From Volvariella volvacea V23 (taxonomy: Eukaryota; Basidiomycota; Agaricomycetes; Agaricales; Pluteaceae), in NCBI GenBank assembly GCA_000349905.1, contig KB722737.1:1206928-1270927 (forward strand): a DNA stretch of 64,000 bases. Reading direction: 5' to 3'. Below the pieces are notes generated by a model. It did no database searches. It worked only from the letters and a program-made list of their open reading frames with translations, and had not been told where the DNA came from. A program made the position numbers and the translations under genes. How positions within the stretch are numbered: position 1 is the first letter of the stretch; each line of letters starts with the position of its first letter. Shown here piece by piece: positions 23,725 through 35,171 of this stretch.

Positions 23725-24837
23725 TTAGATGAGCTCAGCTTCCCCTCGTTCAACAAGATGCTCTACAACAGAATATGGCACTAGTGAGATATGTCCCGTT
23801 TGCATCTCTAATGGAACACCACTAGCAGAAAACAAGGTTGGTAGGAATAACACCTGAGTACGCGATGACAGTAGAACAGAAAACGTTACATACTTTGGTA
23901 GCAAAACTCGTGGGCAGTTTGTCAGGGCATGAACGAAAACAGGGCGATCTTTATCCGGCTTGGTAACTACAAGGATTAGACGTCAGTGCATGAGTTCGGG
24001 ATACCGAATCAGATTCGTGACATACTTATAGACGGCATGAATATTGGCGTGTCGTCCAGGTTGCTCTGCGCTTCTGGTAAGCTTTGAAGCACGGACATAT
24101 ACAGGTGACGATCTGTTAGCTGAGCGTGACTATACGTGTCAGAGGCGAGTTTTAGAGTTAGGTTAGGAAAGCACGTTGAGGGTATTCATACCGACTAGCA
24201 AGGGATCGTTCCGCCGCTGTAAGTCGGGTCTGAATCTCGGCATTCGAGACGATGTATCTCGCATATTTTTCAATCTATGCCCTGGTCATCAGCTGAGCGA
24301 TAACTTCACCCAAAACAAAAGGAATACACGCACTTTGAAAAGCCTCGTGCAGACGTATGATCTGACGATGAACTTGACTCGTTCAATTTCGGTCTGAACT
24401 AATGTTATGCGCATATGTTCCTCTTCAGATGTAGAGGGATCTCCACGTAGAAGATGTACGGCGTCGGACTAAATGAACGGGTTATAGAGCGGTTCGAAAT
24501 AAAAGAAGCATAAACGACGTGCCTGTCTCCTTATATGATCCAGAATTCCTGACAACAGATCTTCCTGTGCTGGGAGAATATCCGGTGCATTTCTCTCATT
24601 TACCCAGTGCCGAATGAGCTGCTCCAGCGGTGTTTCCTTTCTCATTCCTCCTGGAAATGCACTTGTATCCATGTCCTCGTCTTGTCGCTGTCTTCGATGC
24701 GGTCGGGGTGGTGCGAGTCTATCATCCTCGTCGTCAGATGGTGGTGGACGTGTACGCCGCGACGATGATGCGCCTTGACGAGATGTCGATGGCGCCTTTC
24801 CGGTTTTTTGAAGTTCGTATTCTTCGTCCCAATCCAT
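23725..24837 (-). CDS. SLD5: GINS complex subunit Sld5
   Basis: Part of the tetrameric GINS complex that, with Cdc45 and MCM2-7, forms the replicative helicase. Exon 1 (24837-24523) begins MDWDEEYELQKTGKAPS, has a Ser/Arg/Asp-rich insert, and holds the family signature TPLEQLIRHWVNERNAPDIL. The next exon starts at 24468 (SDAVHLLRGDPSTSEEEH) and continues through RVKFIVRSYVCTRLFK. Later exons give IEKYARYIVSNAEIQTRLTA, LTDRHLYMSVLQSLPEAQ, PVFVHALTNCPRVLLPNGV and the C-terminal B-domain end GHISLVPYSVVEHLVERGEA. Six to seven short introns are needed. The first is GC-AG (CAG|GCACGT, 24522-24469). An in-frame ATG upstream (24906) would add 23 residues; I prefer MDWDEEY because the extra part looks like leader sequence. 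Confidence 0.9.
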
Positions 24838-25495
24838 GATTTGTGGAGCTTCTGGTAAGAGTGATTTGGATAAGAGATGGTGGTGGTGTTCAAAAGTGTG
24901 GGACATTAAACGCGCGTTGACCTGCCCTTAAGTGCCCGGCTTCAGACCAAGTCTTTCATCCAACCGTTGCGCCCTAGCTCTCTGACTCCACTTAGCGCCC
25001 TTTCACAGGTCCTGCTATATATTGGATTCTTTACCCTCACAAGACCATTAACATCAAGCGCCCCTATCGTGAAGCGCGTTAAGTAATTGCCGTGGGCGTA
25101 GGAAATGGAGTCTTGCATATAATCCTCAGTAAAAAAAGAGTTGCAGATAAAATGCAGTCGGTACTTGATCTGCAGTTTTGTTGTTTTTTTTTTTGCATTC
25201 TGTCCGCATTTGTCTGCATACTATCTGTCATTCTTTTTTTTGACTGTGCATAATAAATAACCTCATGGACTCTCAACTGGGCGCAAGTGAAGACAACAGG
25301 AAAATAGAATTTATTTATACAATGACTAACTAACAGTTCATTTTTTATTCCTTGTGTGCTACGAATTCCTACCTGTAATGAATTGAATGAGGAGATCAAT
25401 ATGAAGATGAATTATTCAATAAGAAAAGTCAGATCACATAGCCCATATACAAATAGGTATTATGTGGGTGGTGACTTTGTTGAATTAGTCGCAGC
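24838..25495. other. Intergenic between SLD5 and the cyclase relic
   Basis: AT-rich with poly-T/poly-A runs around 25130-25260. Nothing coding is supported; it is the SLD5 promoter side and the cyclase 3' side. Confidence 0.5.
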
Positions 25496-28372
25496 CTAAG
25501 TGTTGAGTTCCAAGTTATTTAAGTGCCGCAAAACTAAAGAGATCAGGTCGCCATTGTCGATATCCTCAAACCTCGTAGAGGTAGGAAGGAGAGTATTCTC
25601 GAGGCGCGTGGAAAATGAGTCGAGAACCATGACAAGGTCTTGATCAGAAAGATTGTCCAAGGGAGGGAGTAATATATGGTTGTCTCCATCAATAAAGAAC
25701 TCTTGCTGTTTCTGTCCATTGGTGGTAGCCTTCGTAGTTTCGGCAGTGGCCGCATTGCGCTTGCGATCATTGACGACGCGATAGACTCGGCCAGATGCGA
25801 GAGCTTCCAAACAAAGGCACAAAGTCCCAAGTTTACGAATGTCGTTAACACTTATCGCCGTTGGTGATCCAGAGAATTGGAATTGTCGAATAGAAGGTAA
25901 ACGCCCAACGAGCTTCTTTGAGTAGATCGACGACAAATTTTCCGGACATCGGAGACCCTCCAATCTAACGTTTCCTACAGGGTTAATAATGACCTTCATG
26001 CGCCCAACAGCGTCAACAGCATCGAGCGGCTGTCGGTGTGTATACGGCGTCCAATCTGCCTGATTACCACTAGTGCACGCCTCAATCTCCTTCAAGACCT
26101 CGGCGCTGACCATGATCTGTCCACCTGTAGCACAACCGCTCACACGAGCAGAACGGTTAACCATCGCACCGAGATACTCCATTCGGAGCGTAACTGGGTT
26201 GCGCTGGCATAGAGGCGTTCCACAATGTATACCCATCCGCACGGACAAACCTCTCCTCACCAACTTCCCTTCATCATCAAATCTTGGCTTCCCATCTTCA
26301 CACTCCATGATATCAGCAGGCCAATCGGCGTCCAATAAAGCCTCCTGCACCTTCAAGCACCACCACACTGCCGACATCACATGCGAAAATGAAACAGAAA
26401 AAGTTCCTCCGCTTGCCTTTGCCTCATATCCTCCACATAACCTCAACTCCTTCCTCAACAGGTTGTTGTGTACCGATATTGCACTGCTCATGCTCGGATT
26501 TGTCTCCCACAGGTGCTCCGAATTCTGAATATCCGTGAACACGAGTGCAAGGTAACCAGTAGGGGGTTCGACCTCCTTCATACATCGGAGATGTCGGTCC
26601 TCTTGAAGAGCACATTGCATCAAGGAAATTCCGCGCTCATCTAAAGCTGGTCGAAGATCCTTTGAAGATCGGAAACCAAATAACGCAGACACGTTGATGA
26701 CCATAACCATAAGAGCATCTGTGGCACCGTGAGCGAGAGCTATATCCCTCAACTTGGCGGCGGCGAACATAGGGTCTGCTCTTTCAACTCGTGCGATATA
26801 GATGGCCAGCTGGAAGGAGATCGTGTCCCAGAAGGCACCGTTGGCGATGACCAACACGTCATCCTCATCCGTCAAACGCCAGGAGAGAATATCAGGAGCG
26901 GCAGTGATAGTTGGCCAGTGCTGGAAGTATCCAAACGCGCGCGAAACACGAGCTTCGTCATTCACCAAGCCGGAAGTGGACACCCAACCTTCACACTCCC
27001 TCATCCTCTTGTACTCCTGGGAATCGAACGGGTCGTGCTTGCGGGACAACAAGTGGGGTGTACCTTTTTTCGCTATGACCGCCAGCGCATCACCAGCATT
27101 CGCCACGTAAAGCATCCCCTTGTTAAAGAATGCCGTAACGCCAACAACCCCAGTGGTCGCAATATCTACGTGATCGAGGAACGTGGACGACTCATCCCCC
27201 CCTTTCCTCGCAGACATATAAAGCCAATCATGGAGCTGCCTATTTCGCGCCAAATACGTCCTCCGGATCGCATCCTCTATCTTCTCGCTCAACCCCAAAT
27301 TATCCAAGTAATGTAGAAACACGCCAATGTACCGATCGTGCAAGAACTTGGCTAGATAATTGGCACTTGGACCTATGCCTGCACCGTCAGAGTTCTTTGG
27401 TAGATTAGCACCATCCCCAAACATTGCAAATACGCTTTCGCCTCCATGTCGCAAACCATCACGTTCACGCGCCAGATCAATCATCCCTAATTCCATCCCC
27501 GAGTGAACCAGAAATCCCGTATGGCATTCCTCCAACAGTCGTCAGAGTCGTCCTAATCCGTCGATCCTCCGTTTCCCATGGAATATCAACAGCATGTGGT
27601 CCCGTGGCGCTTATGGAGACATCCATAAGCCCTAAAACGCGCAAGTTGTGCATCTCTCCGAACCCGGAAAGTTTCTTGGAATCGGGGCCATCCACAAGAT
27701 CCCCACTGGGTTCTCTTTTCTCATCGAAGGCATCTCGGGATTTTCTGGACGTTGAGAAGATTCTGCTAACTCTCTTGGTCTCCTTACTGGGGCGAGGGGC
27801 TTTGGCACTGCACTTCGACTTGATAACGAGTTGTGGGTTACCCGAGAGGTTGAGCGACATCAAGCACAAATTAAAATTCCTGAAGAAGAAATCAGCACCT
27901 CAGCGCATATACACAAGAGCACAAAACCCAAGCCCACCAATTCCAATCAAACCCCCAATTATTGGTGTTATACTTCAACCTATTATAACTGACATCCAAC
28001 ACCTTCAAACCCGGAATCTTGGCCAGTTCGATCGGCAAACTCACNNNNNNNNNNNNNNNNNNNNNNNNNNNNNNNNNNNNNNNNNNNNNNNNNNNNNNNN
28101 NNNNNNNNNNNNNNNNNNNNNNNNNNNNNNNNNNNNNNNNNNNNTCGTGGCGGTTTCCATCTGTTGGTCTTTTTATTACTATTTTTGGTATGTTCAGCTT
28201 ACCGGCCGTGCCAGTCTCAAACATTGCCCACGGTGTCATCAACATATTACCATTCAAGTAAAACCGTGTCAAGTTCACAAGTCTCCACAAATCCTCCGCT
28301 GGAATCCTTGACAAGACGGTTCCGCTCAAATGCAGCGTCGTCAGCTTGGCGCCTCAACATGCCTGAGTGCTT
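25496..28372 (-). pseudogene. Truncated, degenerate adenylate cyclase (LRR-PP2C-cyclase)
   Basis: Order and motifs match the fungal Cyr1/Uac1 type, which makes cAMP downstream of Ras/G-alpha. On the minus strand come leucine-rich repeats (LTTLHLSGTVLSRIPAEDLW, then after a 100-N gap LPIELAKIPGLKVLDVSYN and NNWGFDWNW). A PP2C-like domain follows (DLARERDGLRHGGESVFAMF, LYVANAGDALAVIAKKG). The class III cyclase domain has LALVFTDIQNSEHLWETNP and MEYLGAMVNRSARVSG, with a C-terminal tail ending at 25496. Three things are wrong. The second metal-binding Asp of the usual EGDAF motif is Gly (SGGTF, codon 26405-26407). The frame breaks near 27490 (SGSLGD to LGMIDL) and near 28360. The Ras-association and N-terminal LRR portions, over 1000 residues in the family, are missing. 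The last 679 codons are open. It is a dead paralogue or a pseudoenzyme fragment; the working cyclase should be elsewhere. Confidence 0.7.
28045..28144. other. Assembly gap (100 N)
   Basis: A run of exactly 100 N inside the LRR region of the adenylate cyclase relic. The true length is unknown. Confidence 0.99.
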
Positions 28373-29134
28373 CTAGATCGCCTTGTTTATTCTTCGTCCT
28401 CGCATCTTCCTCCTATAATCATGCTTTGGATCTCATGCTCTGCTTCAATGTGGAAGGCGCAACCTCATACACTCAAGGCCGCAGCTGCCAATTCCTGTCC
28501 TGGGGTTCCTTCGCTTGGCAAACCATCAAGCAGCAGGAGGGCACGAAGGGATGGTCTTTCATAAGACGGCGCTTTGACGAAAACCGACTCTTGCTTAACT
28601 CGTTCCAGATAAGATTGATACTCCGAACAGTTTTGACCGTGCTCCTATTCATCCTCCCTGACGTCTGGTTACTCAATCCTGGCATGGCTAATCCGGCACG
28701 TTAGTCGAGATGTTCGCCGATCCTTGCTGGTGTTACCAGATAGCCCAGTTGCACCGCGCCCCGTACTGTCAATCATGAACCAGCCTTGGGAAAAACGATA
28801 GGATCTCACATTAGAATGGAATTGTGTGAGGAGCATTACGAATAAACAGGCAGAGTTGGCAACAATTGCAGATGAATGGGAATTGGCTGGTCCACATCTG
28901 CGTCCAGGGCGACGTGCAAAGACGTGTTGGAGTGACGGAAGGATGTAGAGTTGTAATAACCAGCGTAGTGCCGTTGTACATCACCTTGTGCCTGCAATAC
29001 ATCATCAATGGCAATCACAATTGCCGGAAAACAGCGATATGCTGGCGTTGGCGCCGAGTGTGATGACGAAATACAGCTATCTCTGTCTCTGCACCCACCT
29101 CCGACCTTCGTACCGGGTCACTCCAGGACGCGGC
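28373..29134. other. Stretch without a supported gene
   Basis: Between the cyclase LRR fragment and the MCY1 start. The minus strand at about 28450-28610 has an open stretch (YLERVKQESVFVKAPSYERP) that may be an upstream cyclase exon, but no known cyclase domain is visible in it. Confidence 0.35.
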
Positions 29135-32134
29135 ATGCAGTCGCTTCTCGACACTTACCTGGGAAGCATCATAACCCGTTGGTTACGTTGGCCTTCTCAA
29201 CATCTTACTCGTCAACTGTTCTATGGAATCCTCCTCGGCTTTTCTCTCACTGTGACCTCAAACACGCTCGTGAAGCATTTGCAAGAACGTAGGAGGGCGC
29301 GGGTGAATCATGAGGACGAGCAGAGACCGATCGAACTGAGGAGTGACGATGTATTGGACGGTGTAACTGGTCTCATTGGTGCGTGGCGCATTCATAAAGG
29401 GTGCATCTGAAGACTAAGTGCATATATGCCCGCATTTCTGTAGGGAATACACCATTGATCAGGATCAACTCCCTCAGCGACGCCTTGGGAGTAGAAATCT
29501 TGGGTAAAGCAGAGGTGAACCCTCCAACGTCCTTCAAGGTTATGCCCTGGTCTGAGTGTTGTGTCTTGTAGTACTTGAACCCAGGAGGGAGTGTCAAAGA
29601 CCGTGTCGCACTGAGAAGTAAGAGTCCCCTCCCCCTTCTGGTGACCTTGGTAGTCGTAATGATAAGAAAATAACTCGAAGTGATCGAGGATGCCGAACGC
29701 CAAGGACTCATACGTCCTCATACTGGGTCGAGGATCTTTGAAGGAACGGTTGGGTCTACTGGAATTTCTATTGCTACAATTGCAAAAGCAAGGTATGTCA
29801 TTCATCCGACGTCGTGACTTCTTGTTCACTGGTGTTTTGCAGAGGTTATGAGGCGAGTGCGTGTTCAAAACTAGACAGTAAATTTTCGAATGAGACCTTA
29901 TGAATGAATACAGCAATCATCATGCCGGATGACGTTGCAGCAGAGAAAGTTCAGGCTCTTCGTGCACTTGGAGCAAAAGTAGAGCGAGTAAGACCTGCAA
30001 GTATCGTGGACAAGAAGCAAGTAAGGTGCCCGCTTCATTTCCTTCAACCGCATCAATTCATCGCGTTTTCTTCTTACAGTATGTTGTAAGTTCGCTGCCT
30101 CCCTCTGTATCGCTTAAAAACTAAAGTTAGCCGCCTGAAAGAACGTCGCACGACAATACGCTTCCCGGTTCGGAGCACAAAACAGCACGGACGATGTCGA
30201 TTCATCTTCAATTAAAGTTCAGCACGACCACATGATCGACTCAATGTCCCCGTCTGTAGTGGTCACTACGACGGCTAATTCGGAGGAACTCCAACACGAT
30301 GATGTGAAGACTTCGGAAGCTTATTTGACTAAACCACGAGGGTTCTTCGCGGATCAATTTGAGGTGTGTACTAGTAGGCCCTGTTTGCATTTGGACTTTT
30401 TTTCAGATCTCATTCACAACGTGTCCCCCTGCTCTGACTTCTGACTCTTGGCTTCACCTCAATCTTTAACCCTACTCGCGACCGACTCAACCCCCTCTGT
30501 CAAACCTTGTACTTATCCCAACTCGGATTAACACAGAATCGAAGTAACTTTGATGCCCATTTTGAGGGTACCGGTCCCGAAATATGGAGGCAGACAAGTG
30601 GAAGACTCGACGCCTTCGTTAGTGGTGCAGGTAGGTATCTCATCTCGATTTGTTTCATCTTATGACACCTCGTGCCACTTTGTTCTTCGCGACTGGGCGA
30701 GACGGGGGGACGGGGACTCCCTCGATGTCCGGATGAGTTTCGTCGAACGCTTTTTGTTCCGTCCGACGATTTCGCTGGGCGATACGCGGGCATTCATCCT
30801 CCCCTCACGCAAACGTTTGACGTTACCCCGCCCTCATCCTCTTGTGGGCTTATGCCTATTTTACACCGATCACATCACATTTTTATGACATGCTGTGAAC
30901 AACATTGTTTCTGTCACTCCGCCCACGTTAACCTTTAGACATGATCTCGCTTCATCGTTGACATTTCTATTACGCTATTTCTCGTCATATTCGCAATCAC
31001 TTGCTTCTTGATGCTCAGGTGACTGTCATTTTTTTGGGGATGTTTCATCACATAGGCACAGGAGGAACGATAGCAGGTGTGGGTCAATATCTGAAATCTA
31101 GGAACGATGAGATTGTAGTTGCGCTCTGCGATCCTGAAGGAAGTGGGTTGTACAACAAGGTTCGCGAATTTTTCCAGTTTTTATCGATCTCGCCTCCTAT
31201 CTGTCTGTCATACACACAAGCCCATTCCCGGAGAAGCACGCCGTCTGGCACGCTTTACGCGACTCATCACATTCGCGTTGAAGGGTGGGCGGGATAATGA
31301 GATATTGCTCCCGCGAGAGTGATTGAAAATTTTGTGCACGATCTCTCATCGCTATCTCTCTTCATTTAGGTTCTCCACGGCGTCATGTACGATCGAAAAG
31401 AGAGTGAAGGGACTAAGCGGAGACACCAAGTTGACACCGTTGTGGAAGGCATGTAAGTGCTTTCTGTCAGCTGTGTTCATCAAGATGCCGGTGATCTGAG
31501 ATTTGGTTTGCGCTTCGCGATTAGTGGTATCAATCGGTTGACGAATAATATTGAGCTTGCACTTCCAATAATCGACGATGCGTTCCGGTAGGGTATTCCT
31601 TCTTTCGGGCTATCCTAGCTGATTGACACGCACTTGCGTCGCCCTCTCTCTAGGATAACCGACGAAGAAGCTGTCGCAATGTCCCGCTACCTCGTCAAAC
31701 ACGACGGGTTGTTCCTAGGTTCAAGTAGTGCATGTAATCTTATTGCTTGTATAAAGCTTGTGAAGAAGATGGGATGGAAGGAGGGACAGAGGATTGTGAC
31801 TATCTTGTAAGTCGTTGCGGCAGCTCCGCCTCTCCTGCGAAGAAGGGCTGATCGTATGTGTGCTAACTGCTTAGGTGCGATTCTGGGACTCGACATTACT
31901 CCAAGGTAAGAAATTCACGTGACAATTGGATTGAGGGAGTAATACAGCTGATGTTCGCACTTCTGCACTTTGGTGGTTGAAATTTTAGTTTTGGTGTGTC
32001 TGCTTTCTCTATGTCCCTCAGAACGAATGATTAACCACATTGCCTTTCAATATTTCAGGAACGATGAATACTTGAAGAAGGCTGACATCCCCATCAACGA
32101 GCAAATCGTAGAAGATCTATTGACAGCACCTTAG
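29135..32134 (+). CDS. MCY1: Cysteine-synthase-like PLP enzyme, Mcy1/Cys12 type, membrane-anchored
   Basis: PLP-dependent fold-type II enzyme related to O-acetylserine sulfhydrylase. The fungal Mcy1 (YGR012W)/Cys12 group sits in the mitochondrial outer membrane. The start at 29135 gives a tail-in N-terminus with a hydrophobic segment (QLFYGILLGFSLTVTSNTLV). Then come NTPLIRI, NPGGSVKDRVALR (the PLP lysine), EGTVGSTGISIATIAKA, IIMPDDVAAEKVQALRALGA, the phosphate-binding loop GTGGTIAGVGQYL, TVVEGIG and DGLFLGSSSACN, ending LLTAP. At least ten introns are needed. One exon is only 6 nt (30080-30085, Tyr-Val) between GT...AG introns. Intron 30631-31055 is long for this locus (425 nt). All catalytic motifs are intact. 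Whether it makes cysteine is not established for the yeast protein. Confidence 0.88.
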
Positions 32135-32572
32135 GCTCTTGAATGTGTGCATATAAACAGTCCATTGTTCTTTCTATCTTTTACTTGGATTACATTTGAT
32201 CGAGACAGAGCTTGTGCCGTATATAAGTGGTGTAACTCATGTACTGACCCATTGCCTCACATTGCAGCTGTGCGTATGGACTGTGGATGTGGGCAAATTG
32301 CAGACGTCCGCAATGTCATATGAGCGGTTGCACATCAGGGTGCTTTGCACATGTAAATGTTTTGGGCGATCGGTTTTATATATGTTGCATATACCTGGCC
32401 AAATCGTGTGCACTCGGAACGAGTGCTTGGTTTGGAGAATGTATCTCTTGTAAGAATGGCATCACATATTTCATTCAACAAGTCTAGAGATACATCATCA
32501 CACTACCCCCTTACCGCTCCCAACACAACCCACCCCGCCCGGCATTTTTACTCCACTCTCCTCTACTCCTGC
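32135..32572. other. Intergenic, convergent 3' ends
   Basis: Between the MCY1-type gene and GAB1, which converge. No coding signal seen. Confidence 0.5.
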
Positions 32573-34424
32573 GTAACAACATACCCAAGCACCGCTCTCC
32601 CATCCACGCTCCCAGGGCCGAGCCCGATCCTCAACCCGGCCCAAATGGAATCAATAACCGCCGCGCCATTCGCGCACGCAAACACCAGAGTGGAGGCGTA
32701 GAAAAAGTTTGCGTTGCCCGTTCCTTGGACGAGCCAGAGGTGGTTGAAGAGCGGGAGGAGGAGGGAGGCGTGGACGTGGAGCAGGGTGGTTACTATTGGG
32801 TGGCGGAGGTCTGGATGGTGTATACGCGTTTGTGGTCAGATAGGGCGAAAGAGCGTGGAAAGGAAAGGGGGAGGGGGAGGGGGGAGGCTAGGACGTACAT
32901 GGGTATGTTTCGGGGAATATGGATATCATGGAGAGGAAAACGCCCGGGTCAGCGAGTGTTGGGTATGCTTTGAATGTTCCGAGTATGCCTATGAGAAGAA
33001 ATGTCGCGTAGAGTGGGTCATGTCTGTATATTCAAAAAATCGTGAACTCGAGGATTCTCGGCAATAGAGGCGAACGCACTGGAATTTTATGCATATCGGA
33101 AGGACATAGATCAATAGGTGGACCTAAGAATGCCGACATCTAATCAAGCCCTGACGCTGGCAGAAAAGGACGTGGACTCACTGAGAAAACCATGAGGAAG
33201 AACGGCCTGAAGTGGTCGAACATCTCGGTGAAGAAGTACCACCACAAGCCCGTGTTAGGCGTCAAATCCGGCAACGTCAAACTGCTCAAAAAACACCCTT
33301 ATTGAGCACAACCCAAACCCTCCTCCAAAAAAGAGCACATGCGCCCACCCACCTTGTTCCCCAAGTTTGCTCCAACCACCCCCACCCACCAGCGATCCAC
33401 GCTGACGTCAGAGTCAATATAACAGAGAAGATTGTAAGCTGTTTGATGTGCGGTATGGCTTTTGTCAGGTTGGCGGAGAAGGAGTGGGGAGATGCGAGGT
33501 GGGATGTGGGGTCTGTTATGAGCAGGAGGAGGATGGGTAAAACGAGGATTATCGTTGAGGGGGAGAATTGGAGGAGAAATGAGAGGGAGAGGAGGGAGAG
33601 GGATGGTTCGCCTGGAGAAGAGGGCGATCAATGCTAGGTTCGGCGAGAGGCTTGAAGAGGGAGGGAGGAGGGACGCACCCGTACTGGCGAACATGATGCT
33701 GAGCAACAGCAGTGTGTTGTCGAATGTTGCTGTGGATAGTGCTAGCGTCGGGAAGAATATATAAGGGTTAAAGAGGTACCTGCAGCCAAAAAACGCGCGT
33801 TTATCCCGTCAGATACGCGTACTTGTAATGTATACACCCAAGGAACGACTCACAAGGCAGCAACTAGCGGATCCCTATTCGGATTTCGTACACGTTGACG
33901 CGCTCTCAGAGTCTTCACGAGTGCCCATGCACCCACACCATCGCTGAACGTCCATAGTAATGACGCTGCAGCTCTTGAGTTCGGTAGGATCGTTGAGAAT
34001 AGAGAGAGGAACAACGGGGACTGCGATTCTCATTATCAGCCTGAGAACAAGATGGGACACTGAAGAGGTAGAGGAAAGGCTTACATGCCGGAATGTACCA
34101 CCGTTATAAGGATCTATCCCATTATTAAACAAATATACCCCCTCTCTCACTATACACCCCCACACCAGTGCATCAGCACCACCCAAAAAACCCAATACCA
34201 AAAATGGAGCACATACGATTAGCATACGACGTCAACGCATTCGACAGCTGCTGGTTATTCTTCACAACACCCGGCAAAGGCGTCAGCGCGAGCACCAGTC
34301 TCCCAGCCAGGAGCAGCGAAAAGCCGAGGTTGAAGTCCAGTCCCCACAGTGAATGTGCAGTCTCTAATGGTGGTGGCGGCGGTCGTAGTGGTTCCGGTGC
34401 ATGTCGTTTGAGTGGTGAGTTCAT
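32573..34424 (-). CDS. GAB1: GPI transamidase subunit Gab1 / PIG-U
   Basis: Multi-pass ER membrane protein of the complex that attaches GPI anchors. The likely start is ATG 34424 ([13 protein letters not shown]); a longer upstream frame is open. Family pieces in order are [38 protein letters not shown] (across a splice), [124 protein letters not shown] and [18 protein letters not shown]. It ends at 32573. Two frame breaks remain that introns do not explain: around 33590-33620, and at the A6 run 33288-33293, where one more base restores [12 protein letters not shown]. As the gene is normally essential and single-copy, I suspect sequencing errors rather than a dead gene. Confidence 0.82.
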
Positions 34425-35171
34425 TGGGATCAGATTCAGAGGTTGGGTTTGGAAGATGCGCGTGACGCTGTTGGCGCCGGGCACGGGTTGCCCTGACTCG
34501 CTGCTGATCATTTCAAAGGCGTACTTCCCACGTTCGCGCGGTGAGTTGGCGTCGACGTTTGTACAGCCATCGCCAACATCTACCGTAGTGCGCGTGCAAA
34601 GGAATGCTTTCGAACCGATTCTACAAAGACTAACCACGCCTTGAACGTCGACTTATTAATACCTAAATTTCAAATGCACACTTGAAGCGACACTGCCATT
34701 GTGTAATTACTGCCCTAGCAAGCAGTTCTTATAGCTAATTATAAATGTTACATTCCAATACATACACGCAGTCCGTCTCCATGTGTACCACGTAACTAGG
34801 AATAAAAAGTCCTGAAAAAGAGACAGAAATAGAACAATAACAATTTTGGTCCATAAATAGCACATCATAACCAAGTCGTATCAAGGAAACATGGGGATCC
34901 CGGCGAGAAAGACTGGAGTTGTACCTGGGGGAAGTGAGAATGTGGCATCACAGGAATGATGAAGGGAAGGCAGGATGTATCCATCCAATCGTATATACAT
35001 AGATATATGCTTAGATGAACGTGGTGGTAGTGTAAGTGATCGTGGTTGTGTCCGAATTATGTGAAGTTGATAGGTGTGATATGTACGATATTTGTTTCTA
35101 CTGTGGCCCTCCTTTGGGATAATGGGGGTCAGTTTGAGCGCTGTGGCTGGAATAGGGTGAACGTGCGACGC
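34425..35171. other. Intergenic
   Basis: About 0.75 kb between the GAB1 start and the 3' end of the aspartic protease. No gene or repeat recognised. Confidence 0.5.

Noticed and set aside
24176..24397. Plus-strand open frame of 73 codons.
   Set aside because: Antisense to SLD5 exons and introns; no independent support.
26073..27316. Plus-strand open frames of 102-195 codons.
   Set aside because: All are opposite-strand shadows of the adenylate cyclase coding sequence.
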